A stretch of 64,000 bases of DNA from Sphingomonas sp. SRS2 (GCF_000971055.1 NZ_LARW01000058.1:1-64000), one strand, 5' to 3'. Numbered from the stretch's first letter, positions 47,152 to 55,393 are shown. Numbers and translations: made by a program. The notes: generated by a model not told the origin, from the letters alone.

Positions 47152-49182
47152 TCACTTCCCGCGATATTTTCCCATCCAGCCGAGTACCTCGCCATACCAT
47201 TGGATGCTGTTCTTCGGCTTGAGTATCCAGTGGTTCTCGTCGGGGAACATCACCAACCGGCTTTCGACACCGCGACGCTGGGCGGCAGTGAACACGCCGA
47301 TGCCCTGGGTATAGGGAATGCGGAAATCCTTCTCGCCGTGCAGGACGAGGATCGGAGTCTTCCAGGCGGTAACATGGTTGACCGGGTTCCACTTCTCGTA
47401 GTTCGACGCGACCTCATGATAGGGGCCGCCATGTTCCCATTCGTCGAACCATAGCTCTTCGGTTTCATAGGCCATCGCGCGGGCATCGAAGACGCCGGCG
47501 TGGCTGACGAGGCATTTGAAGCCGTCGGCCCACTGGCTGGCGATCCAGTTGACCATATAGCCGCCATAGGAGCCGCCCGCCGCGCAGGCATTGCTGCCGT
47601 CGAGCCAGCTGTACTTCGCCGTCGCGGCGGCGAGGCCGAGTTTGAGATCTTCGAGCGGCTTGCCGCCCCAGTCCTGGTTGATCGCATCGGTGAAGGCCTG
47701 ACCATAACCGGTCGAGCCGTGGAAATCGACCATCACCGCGCCATAGCCCGCGCCCGCGAACACCGCCGGATTCCAGCGATAGGACCAGCCATTGCCGAAC
47801 GATCCCTGCGGCCCGCCATGGATCAGGAAGGCGACCGGGGCTTTGGCGGCGGGGGCGAGCCCCGCCGGCTTGACCGCATAGGCCCAGACGGTGTCGCCGT
47901 TCGCACCCTTGAAGCTGAAATGCTCAACCGCCGGCATCTCGATGCCCGCCAGCTTGTCCTTGTTCACCGCGGTCAGCCGCACCGGCTTGCCCTTGCCAGT
48001 TCCCGAATAGAAGTCCGACGGCGCGGTGATGCTGTTGAGCGCGTAGATATAGCCCTTCGGCGTCGCGAGCAGCGTCCCCGCGCTGCCGTCCCCGGTCAGC
48101 CGGGTCGGCTTGCCGGTCGCAACCGATACCGCGAACACGGGATCATCGCCGGTGTCCTGCGCAGTCACATAGAGCGACTTGCCGTCCCTGCTCCAGGTCA
48201 AGCTGCCGACCGACCGGTCCCACGCCTCGGTCAGCGCGCGGACCTCGCCCGTCGCCAGATTGCGGAGCTGGATCACCTGCCGGTCCGCTTCGTAGCCGGG
48301 CCGCTTCATCGCGACATAGGCGAGCCACTTTCCATCGGGCGACACGACCGGGAGCGTGTCGGTGCCGTCATTGGCGTCGGTCAGGTTGACCGGGGCCGCC
48401 GATCCGTCCGCTGGCGCGGCGAAGATGTCGAGGTTGGTCGATAGCGGCTCGGTCTTCCCGGCCTCGCGCAGGGTGAAGTAGACGGTCCGGCCGTCCTTGC
48501 TCCACGCGACTTCGCTACCATCGCCGAACGGCTTGGAGGGCGTATCGCCGACCAGCGCACCGACGATCGGAATGCCATCGCCGCTGGTCTTGCCTCCACT
48601 CAGCGGCAACACGAATATCTGGGAGCGCTGGCCATCGGCCCATGTGTCCCAGTGGCGAATGAAATAATGGTCGTAGGTGCGTGCGCTACCGCCCTTCGCG
48701 GCGGCCCGCGTGTCGGCGAGCGACTTTGCGCCGACCGGGCGATCGGCCCAGACGAGCAGCTTGTCGCCGGTCGGCGCGATCCTGAAGCCGCTGATGTCCT
48801 GATCGGCGACAAGTTCGGGCGCGCCCCCCGCGACGGCCACGCGCCACAGCGCGGTCTTGTCGCCCTTAGCGGCGGTGAAGAATACCCATTGCCCATCGGG
48901 CGAAAAGGCCGGGGCGGCTTCGTTCAGCGCGGGATCGGCCGCGAGCTTCTCCGGGACAGCTCCCTTTCTCGACAGGTCGAGCCGCCACAGATCGGTACGG
49001 CCCTTGTTCGCGGCCATATCGGTTCCGCGCTGATCCCAGACGAGCCAGCGGCCGTCGGGCGACACATCGGCCGCACCGATGCGCGAGAGCGAGACGACAT
49101 CTTCGATGGTGAGCGGGCGGGCATGCGCGGTGGCGCCGATGCCCGCGGCGAGGCCAATGGCCAGGAGCGGGAGTTTTTGCAT
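47152..49182 (-). CDS. S9 family peptidase (acylaminoacyl/dipeptidyl-peptidase-like), exported
   Basis: The 676-residue protein has a signal peptide (LLAIGLAAGIGATAHA). An N-terminal beta-propeller is built of WD/PD40-like repeats (for example FSPDGQWVFF, VSPDGKWLAYV, WSRDGKSLYV). The C-terminal alpha/beta hydrolase domain has the nucleophile in GGSYGGYMVNW, Asp in GEKDFRIPY and His in PDENHWI. It should cut short peptides in the periplasm. It lies between the DUF2497 gene and valS on the same strand. Confidence 0.93.
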   Translation of the reverse strand: MQKLPLLAIGLAAGIGATAHARPLTIEDVVSLSRIGAADVSPDGRWLVWDQRGTDMAANKGRTDLWRLDLSRKGAVPEKLAADPALNEAAPAFSPDGQWVFFTAAKGDKTALWRVAVAGGAPELVADQDISGFRIAPTGDKLLVWADRPVGAKSLADTRAAAKGGSARTYDHYFIRHWDTWADGQRSQIFVLPLSGGKTSGDGIPIVGALVGDTPSKPFGDGSEVAWSKDGRTVYFTLREAGKTEPLSTNLDIFAAPADGSAAPVNLTDANDGTDTLPVVSPDGKWLAYVAMKRPGYEADRQVIQLRNLATGEVRALTEAWDRSVGSLTWSRDGKSLYVTAQDTGDDPVFAVSVATGKPTRLTGDGSAGTLLATPKGYIYALNSITAPSDFYSGTGKGKPVRLTAVNKDKLAGIEMPAVEHFSFKGANGDTVWAYAVKPAGLAPAAKAPVAFLIHGGPQGSFGNGWSYRWNPAVFAGAGYGAVMVDFHGSTGYGQAFTDAINQDWGGKPLEDLKLGLAAATAKYSWLDGSNACAAGGSYGGYMVNWIASQWADGFKCLVSHAGVFDARAMAYETEELWFDEWEHGGPYHEVASNYEKWNPVNHVTAWKTPILVLHGEKDFRIPYTQGIGVFTAAQRRGVESRLVMFPDENHWILKPKNSIQWYGEVLGWMGKYRGK

Positions 49183-49252
49183 GGCGCAAGACTAAGCCAA
49201 ATGCAGGTCGGCGCAAGAGCTGTATCAGTGGAGTGGTACACACTCCCTTCGG

Positions 49253-49816
49253 TCAGCCGTCCTTCTCGGTCATCCGGCGGATTTCGGCCTGGACAAGCCG
49301 CTCGACCATGTCGGGCAGGTTCCGCTCGATCCAGTCGCTCAGGATCGGCTGAAGCGCGTCGCGGACCAGCGCGTCGAGGGTGATATCGCCCCCGGCCGGA
49401 CGGGGGGTGGGCGTGCGCGGCATCAGGTCGCGCGGCACCGGACGCGGCGCGGCCGGCTGCGGCATTTCGGCCTCGGCCTGACGCAGCCGTTCGACCGCGC
49501 GCTGGACGGGCGCGGCAGGTTCAGGGATTGCGCGCGGTGGCGGCGGTGGCGGAACCTCGGCGGTGCGATCGGGCACGCGACCGGGCACCCGCTCGGTCAG
49601 TTCGAGAATCGATTCGGGCGGCTGGGACTCGCCCGGCCGGGGCCAACCGGTCATCGGCTCGCCAGGGCTGCGCGGCGCGGGCGGCGGCGCTATGGGCGCA
49701 TGTTCGACCCGCGACGGCGCCACGGACTGCGGCGACGGCGTCTGTTCGTCGGAGATGATGCGTTTGATGGAAGCGAGAATATCTTCCATCGAGGGTTCGG
49801 GACGCGCTTCGGCCAT
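49253..49816 (-). CDS. DUF2497 / PopZ-like cell-pole organising protein
   Basis: The 187-residue protein has the PopZ layout: an N-terminal helix (EPSMEDILASIKRIISDEQ), a long proline-rich disordered middle (about 25-135) and a C-terminal helical oligomerisation region (LDALVRDALQPILSDWIERN, then MVERLVQAEIRRMTEKDG). PopZ condenses at poles and tethers chromosome-partition proteins. The nearby valS matches the Caulobacter popZ-valS order, with one gene inserted. It starts 14 bases after tolC. Equivalence to Caulobacter PopZ is inferred. Confidence 0.9.
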   Translation of the reverse strand: MAEARPEPSMEDILASIKRIISDEQTPSPQSVAPSRVEHAPIAPPPAPRSPGEPMTGWPRPGESQPPESILELTERVPGRVPDRTAEVPPPPPPRAIPEPAAPVQRAVERLRQAEAEMPQPAAPRPVPRDLMPRTPTPRPAGGDITLDALVRDALQPILSDWIERNLPDMVERLVQAEIRRMTEKDG

Positions 49817-49830
49817 GGAGCCGATATAGG

Positions 49831-51327
49831 CTATTTCCTGGAGGTTGCCACCGGCGTGTAAGGGGGCACCGCCGAAACGGTCGGCTGGCCCAGCGTGGTG
49901 GTTGCGACCGGCTTCGGTTTCTTGTCCTCGTCCCAGTCCCAGATGCGGCTGTTGACCCGCTTGTAGTTGGCGACCGGATCGTAAAGCGATCCGCCATCGA
50001 GGCCGAGATCGCGGGCCTGCGCGCGCCCCATAGCCGCGAGCAGCGCGAAGCCGGCGACATAGGCGTCGCGCTTGGCCGACACCAGCGTCGAACGCGAAAT
50101 GAGCAGCTCCTGCTCCGCGTTCAGCACGTCGAGCACGTTGCGGGTGCCGACGCCCTGTTCGGCGCGGACGCCTTCAAGCGCGAGCTCGTTGGCCGAAACT
50201 GCCTGCTGCGACGAATCGATCACGCCCAGCGCGGCCTGATAGCGGGAGAAGGCGACCCGCGCGTCGGCGATCACCGCGCGCTCGGCCGCGGTCTGCGCCT
50301 CGATCGCCTGGCTCTTGCGAGCCTGCGCCTGACGGACCCGCGCACCGGGCTCACCGCCCTGGAAGATCGGGATCTGGGCCTGGAGGCCGACAGTCGCGGT
50401 CTTGTCGACCTGCCGCACGCCCGCCGCACCACCGGCCAGCGTTCCCTGATAATCGGTGTAGTCGCCGGTGCCGAACGCCGAGATGCGCGGCATCCGCTGC
50501 GCCCGGGCGATGCCGATGTCATAGTCGGCGGCGCGCGACGCCTGCCTGGCGGCGGCAAGATCGGGATTGTTGGTTACGGCGATGTCGACCGCGTCGTCGG
50601 ACAGCGCCGGCAAGCCGGGCAGCGCGGGCGGCGCTTCGAGATTGTCGGGGAATTTTCCGACCACTTCGAGATAGGTTTGCCGGCTGTTGTCGAGTTCGGC
50701 CTGCGCGCGCTGAAGATCGCTGCGCGCCACCGAAAGACGGGCTTCGGACTGGGCAACGTCGGTGCGGGTCAGGTCGCCGACCTCGAAACGGTCGTTGCTC
50801 GCCTGCAAATTGGTCTGCAGCACCTTCACATTGCCGGCGTTGAGATCGACGATCGCGGTGTCGCGGATCACGTCCATATAGGCGGCCACCGCGCTGGTGA
50901 AGACATCGCCCTCGGTCGCCTGCAGATTGGCGCGGCCCTGCTCGACGCGCGCCTTGGCCGCCCTGATCGAATTGCGCACGAAGCCGCCTTCGAACAGCGG
51001 CACAGACGCCGTGACCGATCCGCCGATCGACTTCTTGGGCGAGGTGAAGCTGTTTGCCGAACGTTTGACGAAGCGGTTATAGGCGGCGGTCGCGCTCACA
51101 TCGGGCAGGCCCTGGGCGCGGGCGATCGCGACATCCTCGTCGGTGGCGCGCAGGCCGGCGCGCGCGCCGGTCAGCGTCGGGTTGGCCGCATAGGTCTGGG
51201 CGAGCGCATCGCGCAACGTATCGGCGAACGCGGGACCCGAGAGGCCAGCCGCCATCACCGCCGCGACCGAGACACCCCAGCGGCGCATCGCCGACCCGTT
51301 ACCAAGCTTGAAACTCACCCGGATCAT
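49831..51327 (-). CDS. TolC family outer-membrane efflux/secretion protein
   Basis: The 498-residue protein has a signal peptide (AVMAAGLSGPAFA), then TLRDALAQTYAANPTLTGARA. The two OEP repeats of long helices are at about 37-230 and 250-450 (ARLSVARSDLQRAQAELDNS, EGVRAEQGVGTRNVLDVLNA). It should form the trimeric exit duct for a type I secretion or RND pump. It lies five bases after pcm and is followed by the DUF2497 gene. ATG 51288 is an alternative start. Confidence 0.94.
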   Translation of the reverse strand: MIRVSFKLGNGSAMRRWGVSVAAVMAAGLSGPAFADTLRDALAQTYAANPTLTGARAGLRATDEDVAIARAQGLPDVSATAAYNRFVKRSANSFTSPKKSIGGSVTASVPLFEGGFVRNSIRAAKARVEQGRANLQATEGDVFTSAVAAYMDVIRDTAIVDLNAGNVKVLQTNLQASNDRFEVGDLTRTDVAQSEARLSVARSDLQRAQAELDNSRQTYLEVVGKFPDNLEAPPALPGLPALSDDAVDIAVTNNPDLAAARQASRAADYDIGIARAQRMPRISAFGTGDYTDYQGTLAGGAAGVRQVDKTATVGLQAQIPIFQGGEPGARVRQAQARKSQAIEAQTAAERAVIADARVAFSRYQAALGVIDSSQQAVSANELALEGVRAEQGVGTRNVLDVLNAEQELLISRSTLVSAKRDAYVAGFALLAAMGRAQARDLGLDGGSLYDPVANYKRVNSRIWDWDEDKKPKPVATTTLGQPTVSAVPPYTPVATSRK

Positions 51328-51332
51328 CCCTC

Positions 51333-51977
51333 TCAGAAACTGAAGGCCGCCGGTGTCGCGAAACCGGGCAGGCGGGCGGCATCGGCATCGGCGAACGCCT
51401 TGACCCCGAACCCACGCCCGGCGCGCACGCCCGAAACGAGCCGTGTCACGCCATTGTCGATAATGGCCCCGACCAGCCGGCCGCCATCGGCCAGCTGATC
51501 GATCAGCGCCTGCGGAATTTCCTCGACCGCGCCATCGAGCACGATCAGCGCATAGGGCGCGCCCTTCTTGCTGCCCGCGTTGAGCGCCGCCTTGACCCAG
51601 GTCGCGCCAGGCACAGCCGCCTTGCCCGTCGCGAGCAGATCGGCATCCTCCTCGACAGCGACGACCGTCGCGCCCAGCTTTTCGAGCAGTGCTACGGTGT
51701 AGCCCGTCGCCGCGCCAACAACGAGCACGGTCTCGCCCGGCGCGATCCGCGCTTCGGTCAGCAGCCGTCCCGTCACCATCGGCGGATTGAGCGCCCGCCC
51801 GCCGCCGATCGGCAGAGCGATATCCGAATAGGCGGTCTGCGCCTTGTCGGCCGGAACGAAGCGTTCGCGCGCCACATCGCCCATGACGGACACGACCCGA
51901 GCGTCACTGACGCCGGTGGTCCGCAGCTGGCTGACGACCATGGCTCGGCGCATCTGCTCGAAATTCTGCTCGGTCAC
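51333..51977 (-). CDS. pcm: Protein-L-isoaspartate O-methyltransferase family protein
   Basis: The 214-residue SAM-dependent methyltransferase would repair isoaspartyl residues. The N-terminus MVVSQLRTTGVSDARVVSVM, FVP and the GGGRALNPPMVTGRLL region (in place of the usual PxSQPY..A) are seen, then the SAM loop VLVVGAATGYTVALL and acidic VVAVEEDADL. Divergence in the substrate loop leaves room for a changed activity. A pcm gene directly before tolC is a familiar alphaproteobacterial pairing. Confidence 0.88.
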   Translation of the reverse strand: MTEQNFEQMRRAMVVSQLRTTGVSDARVVSVMGDVARERFVPADKAQTAYSDIALPIGGGRALNPPMVTGRLLTEARIAPGETVLVVGAATGYTVALLEKLGATVVAVEEDADLLATGKAAVPGATWVKAALNAGSKKGAPYALIVLDGAVEEIPQALIDQLADGGRLVGAIIDNGVTRLVSGVRAGRGFGVKAFADADAARLPGFATPAAFSF

Positions 51978-52118
51978 TGGGGTTTCCCGCTATTTAGTGT
52001 CTTATCCCTACAATACAGTAAGGCGAGGTTCAAGGCTTTATCGCGTCGCGGCATTCCAGCCAAGCGCGATCTCCTCCGCGACGGACGCGAAGTTAGCGAG
52101 GAGCAATAGTGCGGGAAG

Positions 52119-52192
52119 TGGAGGCCCGAGCCGGAATCGAACCGGCGTGCAAGGATTTGCAGTCCTCTGCGTAACCACTCCGCCATCGGGCC
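52119..52192 (-). tRNA. tRNA-Cys (GCA), target of integrative element
   Basis: The minus strand gives acceptor GGCCCGA/TCGGGCC, anticodon stem GAGGA/TCCTT with loop CTGCAAA (anticodon GCA), T-arm CCGG/CCGG with loop TTCGATT, discriminator T and encoded CCA (52119-52121). Its first 40 or so bases (5' end through the anticodon loop) lie inside the direct repeat that bounds the mobile element. The 5' half of the working gene is therefore probably supplied by the element. Confidence 0.97.
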
Positions 52193-52193
52193 A
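52153..52193. repeat. Attachment site repeat, tRNA-proximal (att)
   Basis: These 41 bases overlap the 5' half of tRNA-Cys and recur at 55564-55604 with one difference (C at 52164, G at 55575). The change falls in the anticodon stem. The copy in the functional tRNA keeps the pair, and the distant copy would break it. Confidence 0.9.
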
Positions 52194-52199
52194 AACGTT

Positions 52200-52216
52200 G
52201 AAAAACGGGGTTTTTC
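52200..52216. terminator. Hairpin at the left end of the element
   Basis: gaaaaac (52200-52206), ggg, gtttttc (52210-52216) form a perfect 7-bp stem. It sits between the tRNA-Cys 5' end and the element, where it could stop transcription from the element or form part of the replacement tRNA promoter region. No U-tract follows, so terminator activity is uncertain. Confidence 0.35.
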
Positions 52217-52234
52217 GTGGTCAGCGGGCTCTAG

Positions 52235-52270
52235 AGTTTGCAGTCGGATCCGTCAAGTTTGCAGTCGGAT
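52235..52270. repeat. Paired 15-bp direct repeats, candidate integrase arm sites
   Basis: The sequence agtttgcagtcggat occurs at 52235-52249 and 52256-52270, a 21-bp spacing equal to two helical turns. A 10-base inverted match (aagtttgcag on the minus strand) lies near the other end at 55529-55538. Tyrosine integrases bind such arm-type sites flanking the core. The tttgcagtc part also occurs in the core repeat itself. Confidence 0.6.
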
Positions 52271-52357
52271 AATTCGTGCGTGATTCGTTCCTCCCCACCA
52301 GAAGCCTTACAAATGTCCCTGCTGATGATAGGGTGATCGGCTAAAGGGGAGCATATC

Positions 52358-52849
52358 ATGATCGAGGCAATCGGTGCCGGACTGGGAAGTCTCAAGGCGG
52401 CAAAGGACATCGTCCAGGCGCTCAACGGCATCCAGACAGCCGCCGCCATCAACGATGTGAAGCTGACATTGCAGGGGCACATTCTCGAAGCGCAGCAAGG
52501 GCTCTTTGCCGCGCAGGAAGCGCAGACGGCCAGTGCACAGCGCGTCAACGAACTGACCGCGGAAATCCAGCGGCTTCGGGACTGGTCGTCCGAGAAGCAG
52601 CGCTATGAACTCAAGAACATCGGGGTGGGCACGTTCGCCTATATGCTGCGGCCGGATGAGCGGCGCGACGATCCGCCTTACTGGCTGTGCACCCGTTGCT
52701 TCGATGATGGCCAGAAGTCGATCTTGCAGTTTCAGGGGCGTGGCAACGACGCGCGCCAAGTTGTGCATAGCTGCTCCCGCTGCAAGGCTACCTTCGCAAC
52801 GCGCCCGTGGGTAAAACCTGCCTATGACGCCGAGCCAGACGAGGACTGA
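52358..52849 (+). CDS. Coiled-coil / zinc-ribbon accessory protein
   Basis: The 163-residue protein is of unknown function. Residues about 30-85 are a heptad-like helix (ILEAQQGLFAAQEAQTASAQ, then NELTAEIQRLRDW). A zinc ribbon follows, with paired CxxC at WLCTRCFDDG and HSCSRCKATF (about 109-146). GGGGAG six bases before ATG 52358 supports the start. It lies inside the tRNA-Cys element, convergent with the integrase. Similar proteins occur in prophage-like regions, but I cannot assign a role. Confidence 0.8.
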   Translation: MIEAIGAGLGSLKAAKDIVQALNGIQTAAAINDVKLTLQGHILEAQQGLFAAQEAQTASAQRVNELTAEIQRLRDWSSEKQRYELKNIGVGTFAYMLRPDERRDDPPYWLCTRCFDDGQKSILQFQGRGNDARQVVHSCSRCKATFATRPWVKPAYDAEPDED

Positions 52850-52859
52850 TCTGGCTAGG

Positions 52860-53888
52860 TCAGGCCTCGATTTTCGCGAGTGCGGCCTTAGCACGGAGCC
52901 GCTGGGAGGCGTATTTCAGCGCCATCTTGAAGGTCTGGTGACCGAGCACGCTCTCGATCTCGGCGACCGTGCAACCGGCCTCCTCCATCGTCGATCCGGC
53001 CGCATAGCGCAGGCCGTGCATCGATCGGTCATGCGGCATGCCGGGCGTGGCGCGAACCGCGCGCGACATGGCGGAGCCGAAAGCGTTGGCGCTCCACGGC
53101 ACGTCGTCCTCGCGCAGGCAGATGACGTCCTTGTCGGGCATTGGGACCACCGCCCTGCCCTTCGGCTTGATCGCGTCGAGGTGACGGCGCAGCAGGCTGT
53201 GGCAGGCGATGTCGAGTAGCGCCCTGGTCTTCGACTGGCGGACGCGGATCATGTCGGTCTGGTAGCGCGACCAGGTCATCGCCACGACGTCGGACAGCCG
53301 CTGGCCCGTATAGAGCGCGAGCATGACCGGCGTCGCGATGTGCGGCTTGGCGTGCTGGAGGAACAGAGCGATCTCGTGATCGGACCAGACGACGATCTCC
53401 TTGTCGCCGCCCTTGGTCTTGAGTTTCTTGAGGCCGGCGGCCGGGTTGAACTTTTCCGGCACCATCCCCGCCTGGTCAGCCCAGCCATAAAGGGCCGACA
53501 CCATCTGCTTGACCTTGTGCGCCTTGCGCGGGGTGCCGGCGAAGTCGTCGCGCACCGCCTTCACCATCGCCCAGGTGATGTAGCGATAGGGCTGGTCGGC
53601 CAGATCGTCGGCTTCGAGGATGTCGAGCGTCTTGCCGTAGTCGAGCTGGGTCGGGTCGGCGAGCGCGCGGAACTCGGCGCTCTCGCGATAGCGCTTGATC
53701 AGCCAGCGGAACGACTTGCGGTCGATCGCGGCTGGCTTGCGCTCCGCCGCCGCCATCTTCTCGGCATAGGCCGCATGGAAGGCCGACTCGCCGGGCTGGC
53801 CGGGCAGCGGGCAGTTGAGCCCGCCACGCCTAAAGCGCCAATAAACGCCCTTCACGACATAGGTGTAGGGCAGCTTAGCCACGGCCAC
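52860..53888 (-). CDS. Tyrosine-type site-specific integrase
   Basis: The 342-residue phage-type integrase has catalytic residues Arg197 (YTGQRLSD), Lys220 (RQSKTR), His291 and Arg294 (HGLRYAAG), His317 (LGHQTF) and nucleophile Tyr326 (ALKYASQ), all present. The N-terminal region contains a SAM-like core-binding domain at about 60-160. GTG 53888 or GTG 53882 starts it, overlapping the tail of a preceding small gene fragment by 14 or 8 bases. It should recombine the 41-bp att repeats at tRNA-Cys. Confidence 0.95.
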   Translation of the reverse strand: MAVAKLPYTYVVKGVYWRFRRGGLNCPLPGQPGESAFHAAYAEKMAAAERKPAAIDRKSFRWLIKRYRESAEFRALADPTQLDYGKTLDILEADDLADQPYRYITWAMVKAVRDDFAGTPRKAHKVKQMVSALYGWADQAGMVPEKFNPAAGLKKLKTKGGDKEIVVWSDHEIALFLQHAKPHIATPVMLALYTGQRLSDVVAMTWSRYQTDMIRVRQSKTRALLDIACHSLLRRHLDAIKPKGRAVVPMPDKDVICLREDDVPWSANAFGSAMSRAVRATPGMPHDRSMHGLRYAAGSTMEEAGCTVAEIESVLGHQTFKMALKYASQRLRAKAALAKIEA

Positions 53889-54004
53889 GGTTCCGCTTCT
53901 CCAAAAATCGCCGTTCGACGTCGTCAGCTTCCTCCGCCTCGGAGGCGGTGTCCAGCGGTTGTCCGTCGAGGCGATCGGCGAAACGGTCGAGATCGTGGCG
54001 ATCG
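53875..54004 (-). pseudogene. C-terminal fragment of a small gene upstream of the integrase
   Basis: The minus frame from 54003 reads DRHDLDRFADRLDGQPLDTA and on to ERRFLEKRNRGRG, then TAA at 53875-53877, overlapping the integrase start. No ATG or GTG precedes it before the junction at about 54004, where a different truncated gene begins. The arrangement fits a small regulator or excisionase-like gene that lost its 5' end. The protein identity is unknown. Confidence 0.5.
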
Positions 54005-54274
54005 TATACGGTGCCGGTCGTCGTCAACGCCACGGACGTCTATGGCATCGGCGACCTGACGACGGGCTATCATCGCTGGCTCGTCGATATCCAGAAGGAC
54101 TATATCACCATCTTCATTGACGGGCTCGAGGTCTACCAGGCGGTCAACCCGTTCCACCGATCGACCTGGTATCCGATCATGAACGTTGCGGTGAAGACCC
54201 CCGACACCCTAAAACCCTATGACGACGGTTCCGGCGAGATGCGCGTTCGCAGCCTGAAGGTATGGGAGAACTGA
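54005..54274 (+). pseudogene. C-terminal remnant of a GH16-like (laminarinase-fold) protein
   Basis: The frame begins abruptly at about 54005 and ends at 54274. It contains GYHRWLVDIQKDYITIFIDG, YPIMNVAVK and the closing MRVRSLKVWEN. These match the last strands of GH16-type beta-jelly-roll domains (YHxYxxxW..D.I.FYVDG ... DYVRVW). The catalytic ExDxxE region is absent, so it cannot be an active glycosidase. It faces the other fragment tail-out, which marks a deletion junction. Confidence 0.6.
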
Positions 54275-54609
54275 CGCCTATTTGCGCGTCGTCGTGTCGA
54301 AGGCAATGCCCACAATCGACGACAGCGCGTCGGTTGAGCGTAGCTGCCAAGGCGCATATCACCCTCCACAATCATTTCGATATCGCAATCGCTATCGACG
54401 ATCTCGACTGGCAGGCCGAAGTAGCTTTTCGGATCATCGTTGAGGGTCTGAGCAAAGTTGGTGACATCATAGTTCCGGATGGCGGCGCGGAGGTCACGCT
54501 CGGCGGCATGGCTTAGCCGCCACCATCGCGGGAGGCGGGTCAAGCTCGGCCGCTGCCTGGATCATAGCGATCGCGCGGTTCGTGATGGCCTTCCCCCGTA
54601 GCTAGATGC
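54275..54609. other. Element interior without a convincing gene
   Basis: Open frames exist on both strands (54217-54543 minus, 54262-54516 plus), each with protein-like stretches. They oppose one another and lack ribosome sites, so I accept neither. The region may be degraded cargo of the tRNA-Cys element. Confidence 0.45.
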
Positions 54610-54777
54610 TCAAAGCTCAACCGCCCTGCGCAGCGCTTCGCTCATGCGCGACTGCCAGTCAGGCCCGAGCCGAACGTAATGATCCAAAATGTCCCGGTCG
54701 ATCTCGATAGAAATCTTCTGGCGTTTACCGGTGCGGGTTCGCGGACGGTCAACGGATGTCTTGGCCTTCGGGGGCAT
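54610..54777 (-). CDS. BrnA-like (DUF4415) antitoxin
   Basis: This 55-residue protein consists of a basic start (PPKAKTSVDRPRTRTGKR), a strand KISIEIDRDILDHYV and a helix-turn-helix-like GPDWQSRMSEALRRAVEL. This is the ribbon-helix-helix pattern of BrnA/DUF4415 antitoxins, including the typical GPxWQxRxxxALR. GGAGGG five or six bases before ATG 54777 is a strong ribosome site. It begins 12 bases after the hicB stop. No BrnT toxin gene is next to it. Confidence 0.75.
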   Translation of the reverse strand: MPPKAKTSVDRPRTRTGKRQKISIEIDRDILDHYVRLGPDWQSRMSEALRRAVEL

Positions 54778-54789
54778 CTGATCCCTCCA

Positions 54790-55182
54790 TCAATGCCTGC
54801 CCTGGATTTCGTTGCGCGCCGCCTCGGCGAGAAACGCGCTCCGGGTCAGCTTGCGGGCACCAGCTGCCGCGTCGATCGCTGCGAGCGTTCCCGCATCCAT
54901 CGATAGATTCACTCGGGTGACTTTGCCGCTCACCGTCATGCGCGGAACCGCGATCAGAAACGCGCCCTCGGCCAAGTCGGCCGCCGCCACCTCGCGGATC
55001 GCCGCAACGCTGCTCGCGGCGGGCTCGGGCTGATCCTCCAGCCAAAGATCCATCGCCTCGGTCGCATTGGAGAGGACGTCTTCCAAATCGTCTGAGGCTG
55101 AGAAGCAGCCGGGAAGATCGGGGAAGTGGACCCCATAGGCGCTGTCCGGATCCTTGTGCACCACTGCATAGAAATATTTCAT
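54790..55182 (-). CDS. hicB: HicB-type antitoxin
   Basis: The 130-residue protein has an N-terminal HicB partial RNase H-like fold (YAVVHKDPDSAYGVHFPDLP, GCFSASDDLEDVLSNATEAM). A C-terminal ribbon-helix-helix (RVNLSMDAGTLAAIDAAAGA, LTRSAFLAEAARNEI) is for DNA binding. It should neutralise HicA and repress the operon through the repeats at 55394-55451. It follows hicA by 22 bases. Confidence 0.93.
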   Translation of the reverse strand: MKYFYAVVHKDPDSAYGVHFPDLPGCFSASDDLEDVLSNATEAMDLWLEDQPEPAASSVAAIREVAAADLAEGAFLIAVPRMTVSGKVTRVNLSMDAGTLAAIDAAAGARKLTRSAFLAEAARNEIQGRH

Positions 55183-55204
55183 ATCGATCCTCCGTTGGGG
55201 TGGC

Positions 55205-55387
55205 CTAGAGCCACCCCGCTTCCTTTGCTATCTGCCGGGCGGTCCCGATTGGCAGGTCCCGGTTGGGGTGCGATACGATGATCACCTTGCCGTTGCGGGT
55301 GAACTTGTGGTGCGCGCCGCTCACCGACTTTAGCTCCCAGCCTTCGCGCTTGAGCTGCTTGATGATCTTTTTCGTATCTCGTTCCAT
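55205..55387 (-). CDS. hicA: HicA mRNA-interferase toxin
   Basis: The 60-residue toxin has a dsRBD-like fold: KIIKQLKREGWELKSVSGAH, HHKFTRNGKVIIVSHPN, then the final helix GTARQIAKEAGWL. The catalytic His lies in GAHHKF. ATG 55387 coincides with the predicted transcription start, so the message is probably leaderless. ATG 55393 is also in frame. No Shine-Dalgarno sequence is seen. The toxin is paired with hicB downstream. Confidence 0.92.
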   Translation of the reverse strand: MERDTKKIIKQLKREGWELKSVSGAHHKFTRNGKVIIVSHPNRDLPIGTARQIAKEAGWL

Positions 55388-55393
55388 GCACAT

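Noticed and set aside
54217-54543. Overlapping frames on both strands inside the tRNA-Cys element
   Set aside because: The two frames oppose one another, lack ribosome sites and one runs into the antisense of the GH16-like remnant. Neither can be preferred.
54610-55387. BrnT toxin partner for the BrnA-like antitoxin
   Set aside because: I searched both sides and found only HicB upstream and unassigned DNA downstream. No BrnT-like frame is present.
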